From positions 1 through 34,673 of the forward strand of contig NZ_JAHRDV010000020.1 of NCBI RefSeq assembly GCF_019083805.1: a DNA stretch of 34,673 bases, in the 5' to 3' direction. The notes beneath the pieces are model-generated. The model was not told the origin of the DNA, made no database searches, and saw only the letters and a program-made list of their open reading frames with translations. This document shows positions 32,553 to 34,673 of this stretch, piece after piece. This DNA comes from Acetobacter estunensis (lineage in GTDB: Bacteria; Pseudomonadota; Alphaproteobacteria; Acetobacterales; Acetobacteraceae). Within the stretch, counting starts at the first letter, position 1; every line of letters begins with the position of its first letter. Made by a program: the position numbers and the translations under genes.

Positions 32553-33965
32553 ATGGAAGATATCGACAGACGTGTTCGCGAAGACCTCGCGAAAATCAGC
32601 TACGCCACGCGCGACTGGAATTTTCCGCGTGAACATGACGGTCAGCGCGTGCTGGATGTCGCTGTCATCGGGGCAGGACAGGGGGGGATCGCCACCTGTT
32701 TCGGTTTGATGCGTCGGGGCATTTCAAATGTGTGCATGTTCGATCGCGCGCCCAAAGGCGGTGAGGGACCGTGGATCACATTTGCCCGCATGTTGACGCT
32801 GCGCACGCCCAAATACGTGACAGGACCGGATCTCGGCATTCCTTCCCTGACGCCTCAGTCATGGTTCGAAGCGAAATATGGCGCGCAGGCGTGGCGTGAT
32901 CTGGACAAGATTTCCCGGCAGGACTGGCAGGCCTATCTGGACTGGGTACGTGACGTGCTTAATTTGCCTGTGCGTAATGAGTACAATCTTCTCGATCTGG
33001 ACTGGCAGGACGATCTGGTCGTGCTGACCTTCCGTTGCGCGGCAGGAGAAGAGAAAAAGGTGCGAGCACGTAAGGTCGTGCTGGCCACCGGCATCGAAGG
33101 GGGTGGAAAGTGGTACGTCCCTGAATTTATTTCGGAAAACTTGCCCGCCAATCGATATGCCCATACGTCTGCGACCATCGATTTCGCGGCTCTCAAGAAC
33201 AAACGGATCGGTGTCCTGGGAGCGGGCGCTTCAGCGTTCGACAATGCGGCCACGGCTCTGGAAGCGGGGGCTGCCCGCGTGGATCTCTGCCTTCGCCGTA
33301 AGGAGATTCCCTCCGTCAATCCCTATCGCTGGATGGAGAATGGGGGATTCCTAAGTTATTTCTCGGAACTTCCGGATCCTGTGCGCTGGCGGTTCATGCG
33401 CCGGATATACGATCTCAATCAGCCGCCTCCTCAGGATACGTTCTGGCGCTGTCGGCGTCATGAAAACTTTGCCTTTCATGTCGGGACGCCATGGACAGGC
33501 GTGCGGATGGAAGGGAATGAGGTTGTCGTCACCACCCCGAAAGGGGAGATGCGGTTCGATTTCCTGATCGTCGGCACCGGTTTTCTGATCGACATGGCCC
33601 AGCGTCCTGAACTGGCGCGGCTCGCACCGCATGTGGCGCTATGGCGGGAGAAATTCACGCCCCCCATGGATGAGGAAAGCACGCTGCTGGGCAGCTATCC
33701 TTATCTGGGCGCAAAATTTCAGTTCCGGCCCAAGGACAGCGCCGATCCGCTCGCTCCCATGTTGGCGGCGATCCACAATTTCACCTTTTCCGCCACGCCC
33801 AGCATGGGCCTTTCAGGTGCTTCCATCAGTGCCATGCGTTTCGGGGTCGAGAAACTGACCTTTGGCATTGGGTGCGATCTGTTCGTTGAAGACGGTGAGA
33901 GACACTTGCAGAGTCTGCTCGATTACAACGTGGAGGAGCTTATTAGCCTCGATCCTCCGGGTTGA
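32553..33965 (+). CDS. FAD/NAD(P)-binding flavin monooxygenase-like protein
   Basis: A 470-residue protein with two dinucleotide-binding motifs: VIGAGQGGIATCFG (residues about 38-51) for FAD and GVLGAGASAFDNAA (about 217-230) for NAD(P)H, plus VVLATG and LIVGTGF. This double Rossmann layout is that of group B monooxygenases such as FMO and SidA/IucD. The substrate is unknown. It is divergent from the purine operon. Urate oxidase is missing from that operon, so a urate-oxidising role may be imagined, but the known flavin urate hydroxylase HpxO is a group A enzyme with a single Rossmann fold, so this is weak. Confidence 0.8.
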   Translation: MEDIDRRVREDLAKISYATRDWNFPREHDGQRVLDVAVIGAGQGGIATCFGLMRRGISNVCMFDRAPKGGEGPWITFARMLTLRTPKYVTGPDLGIPSLTPQSWFEAKYGAQAWRDLDKISRQDWQAYLDWVRDVLNLPVRNEYNLLDLDWQDDLVVLTFRCAAGEEKKVRARKVVLATGIEGGGKWYVPEFISENLPANRYAHTSATIDFAALKNKRIGVLGAGASAFDNAATALEAGAARVDLCLRRKEIPSVNPYRWMENGGFLSYFSELPDPVRWRFMRRIYDLNQPPPQDTFWRCRRHENFAFHVGTPWTGVRMEGNEVVVTTPKGEMRFDFLIVGTGFLIDMAQRPELARLAPHVALWREKFTPPMDEESTLLGSYPYLGAKFQFRPKDSADPLAPMLAAIHNFTFSATPSMGLSGASISAMRFGVEKLTFGIGCDLFVEDGERHLQSLLDYNVEELISLDPPG

Positions 33966-34128
33966 TACATTTCAGTTCTCAAATTGGAGGCGGTGATCAT
34001 TCTGAGCTTTTTTCAGCCGTTAGATTTCACCGTCGTTTTCTGCGGAGGCTGTTTCAGTAGTGCGTTTCGTTAGTTAAGTTCGAGAGTTGCGGAGGCGAGT
34101 TGCGCTGCTACGAAGAAGGTTGATTCAG
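33966..34128. other. Short gene-free stretch before IS remnants
   Basis: There is no gene in this 163-nt stretch. A T-rich run (CTTTTTTC around 34007-34013) follows a short CTGAG and might be part of a weak terminator for the preceding gene. The base composition drops toward the IS remnant. I see no clear inverted repeat or target duplication. Confidence 0.35.
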
Positions 34129-34389
34129 TTAATCATGGCGTGTTGCGATGTCTCTGATCTGCTTCAGTTTGGCGAAGAACCATTCAAGGATGTTTCGCTT
34201 TTTATAAAGCGAGAACAGGATTTTCGGGAGAATGCGTCGGTTTCTCTTTGAGGGGACGATCGGTGTGATCTGCCGTTCTCCAAGCTTTTCAATGTGCGGA
34301 TCGGCGTCATAAATCTTGTCGGCGATAAAGACCTCGGGGTCGACTAGAGATGGGCCCGTCCATTCGGACAGTTTTGTGAGCTTGATAAG
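34129..34389 (-). pseudogene. IS5-family transposase, C-terminal remnant
   Basis: Translating the - strand from 34389 to the TAA at 34129-34131 gives 86 residues that carry the C-terminal part of an IS5-family DDE transposase: VFIADKIYDADPHIEKLG, TPIVPSKRNRR and ILEWFFAKLKQIRDIATRHD. In intact members these read close to ADKGYDAD, PVIPSKRNR and IERFFNKLKQFRRIATRYD. A TAG stands immediately upstream in frame (34390-34392), and no N-terminal half with the first aspartate is present, so only the tail survives. Such a copy cannot move by itself. Confidence 0.8.
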
Positions 34390-34436
34390 CTATACCCGTT
34401 TATCGTTATGCCGCCATTCTGACGGTGCTGCTGTTG

Positions 34437-34472
34437 GCCATCTGGTCCGGGGTTAACCCCGGACCAGATGGC
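34437..34472. repeat. Perfect 36-nt palindrome
   Basis: GCCATCTGGTCCGGGGTT and its exact complement meet without a spacer at 34454/34455 in a GTTAAC centre, giving 18-bp arms. It lies between two transposase remnants, 47 nt right of the IS5-type one and 24 nt left of the end of the IS3-type one. It is not followed by a T-tract. It might be two abutting transposon ends head to head or a site for DNA-binding or cruciform formation; neither is proved. Confidence 0.85.
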
Positions 34473-34496
34473 GTCGGCACGTCATGATACGCCTCA

Positions 34497-34673
34497 TTAG
34501 GCATGCGTCCAGCCAGCGCCACCCTGCCCATCCATGTCGATGCGAACCTGACGTCGTTTCAGGATTTCAGTGAACCGGAGCGTCGGGAATTGTGCTTCCT
34601 GGTCCGTATTGAAAATCTCCGGGGTGCTGTAGCGCACCCACGCATCCCAGAACACCTCGACACAGAACTCCGT
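34497..34673 (-). pseudogene. IS3-family OrfB transposase remnant (partial at window edge)
   Basis: The - strand open frame from the window edge to TAA 34497-34499 gives 58 residues. RYSTPEIFNTDQEAQF resembles the rve core of IS3-family OrfB (usual RYGTPEIFNTDQGSQF, with the second catalytic aspartate in NTDQ), and RIDMDGQG resembles RISMDGKG. After this the normal WxDN and the catalytic glutamate region are replaced by GGAGWTHA and a stop, so the reading frame is broken there. The upstream part lies beyond the window. Confidence 0.75.

Noticed and set aside
1..34673. CRISPR arrays, rRNA genes, riboswitches
   Set aside because: I saw no regularly spaced repeats, no rRNA sequence and no recognisable riboswitch core in the gaps between genes.

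Overview
The window looks like chromosomal DNA of an alphaproteobacterium, most likely an acetic acid bacterium (Acetobacteraceae). The reasons are a three-gene membrane-bound molybdenum aldehyde dehydrogenase of the type those bacteria use, a heavily periplasmic oxidative metabolism, a cytochrome bc1 operon, and GC-rich coding DNA with tightly overlapping genes. The genus cannot be fixed from the sequence alone.

Layout. 1-3871: the end of a Mu-like contractile-tail (baseplate) module on the + strand, which stops abruptly with no tail fibre, lysis or integrase genes. 3897-4721: two small exported-protein genes on the - strand, separated by two strong palindromes, followed by a tRNA-Val(CAC) at 4986-5060. 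5140-6282: an unknown secreted protein, divergent from the next block. 6480-12535: an operon for a tryptophan tryptophylquinone (TTQ) amine dehydrogenase, mauB-E-D-A, followed by two monohaem cytochromes c, an outer-membrane beta-barrel and a second MauD-like protein. 12579-16455 (-): triheme cytochrome c, molybdopterin subunit and 2Fe-2S subunit of an aldehyde dehydrogenase. 16659-19313 (-): cytochrome bc1, with the unusual gene order cyt b, cyt c1, Rieske. 19434-20408 (-): an unknown gene under a clear Fur-like box. 20569-24322 (-): CHAP hydrolase, UDP-glucuronate 4-epimerase-like protein, DUF192 protein, metallo-beta-lactamase hydrolase and host-attachment-family protein. 24478-26198 (+): xdhC and a MobA-like (mocA) molybdenum-cofactor pair. 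26223-32157 (-): a six-gene overlapping purine/ureide degradation operon. 32553-33965 (+): a flavin monooxygenase-like protein. 34129-34673: remnants of an IS5-family and an IS3-family transposase flanking a perfect 36-nt palindrome.

How the genes fit together. The central 13 kb can be read as one periplasmic respiratory route. The TTQ enzyme turns a primary amine into an aldehyde plus ammonia, the neighbouring aldehyde dehydrogenase oxidises the aldehyde to an acid, and the cytochromes c and bc1 complex handle the electrons. This is inference from gene content and adjacency. The TTQ-maturation genes mauG and mauF are not in the window, as in the published aau (aromatic amine) cluster of Alcaligenes faecalis, although the small-subunit residues here follow methylamine dehydrogenase. 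XdhC and the MobA-like protein could supply cofactor to the aldehyde dehydrogenase, to a xanthine dehydrogenase encoded elsewhere, or to both. The purine operon runs from 5-hydroxyisourate to ureidoglycine and its transamination product, with a GGT-family first gene that fits oxamate amidohydrolase (HpxW) better than a glutathione enzyme. Urate oxidase and oxalurate transcarbamoylase are not seen.
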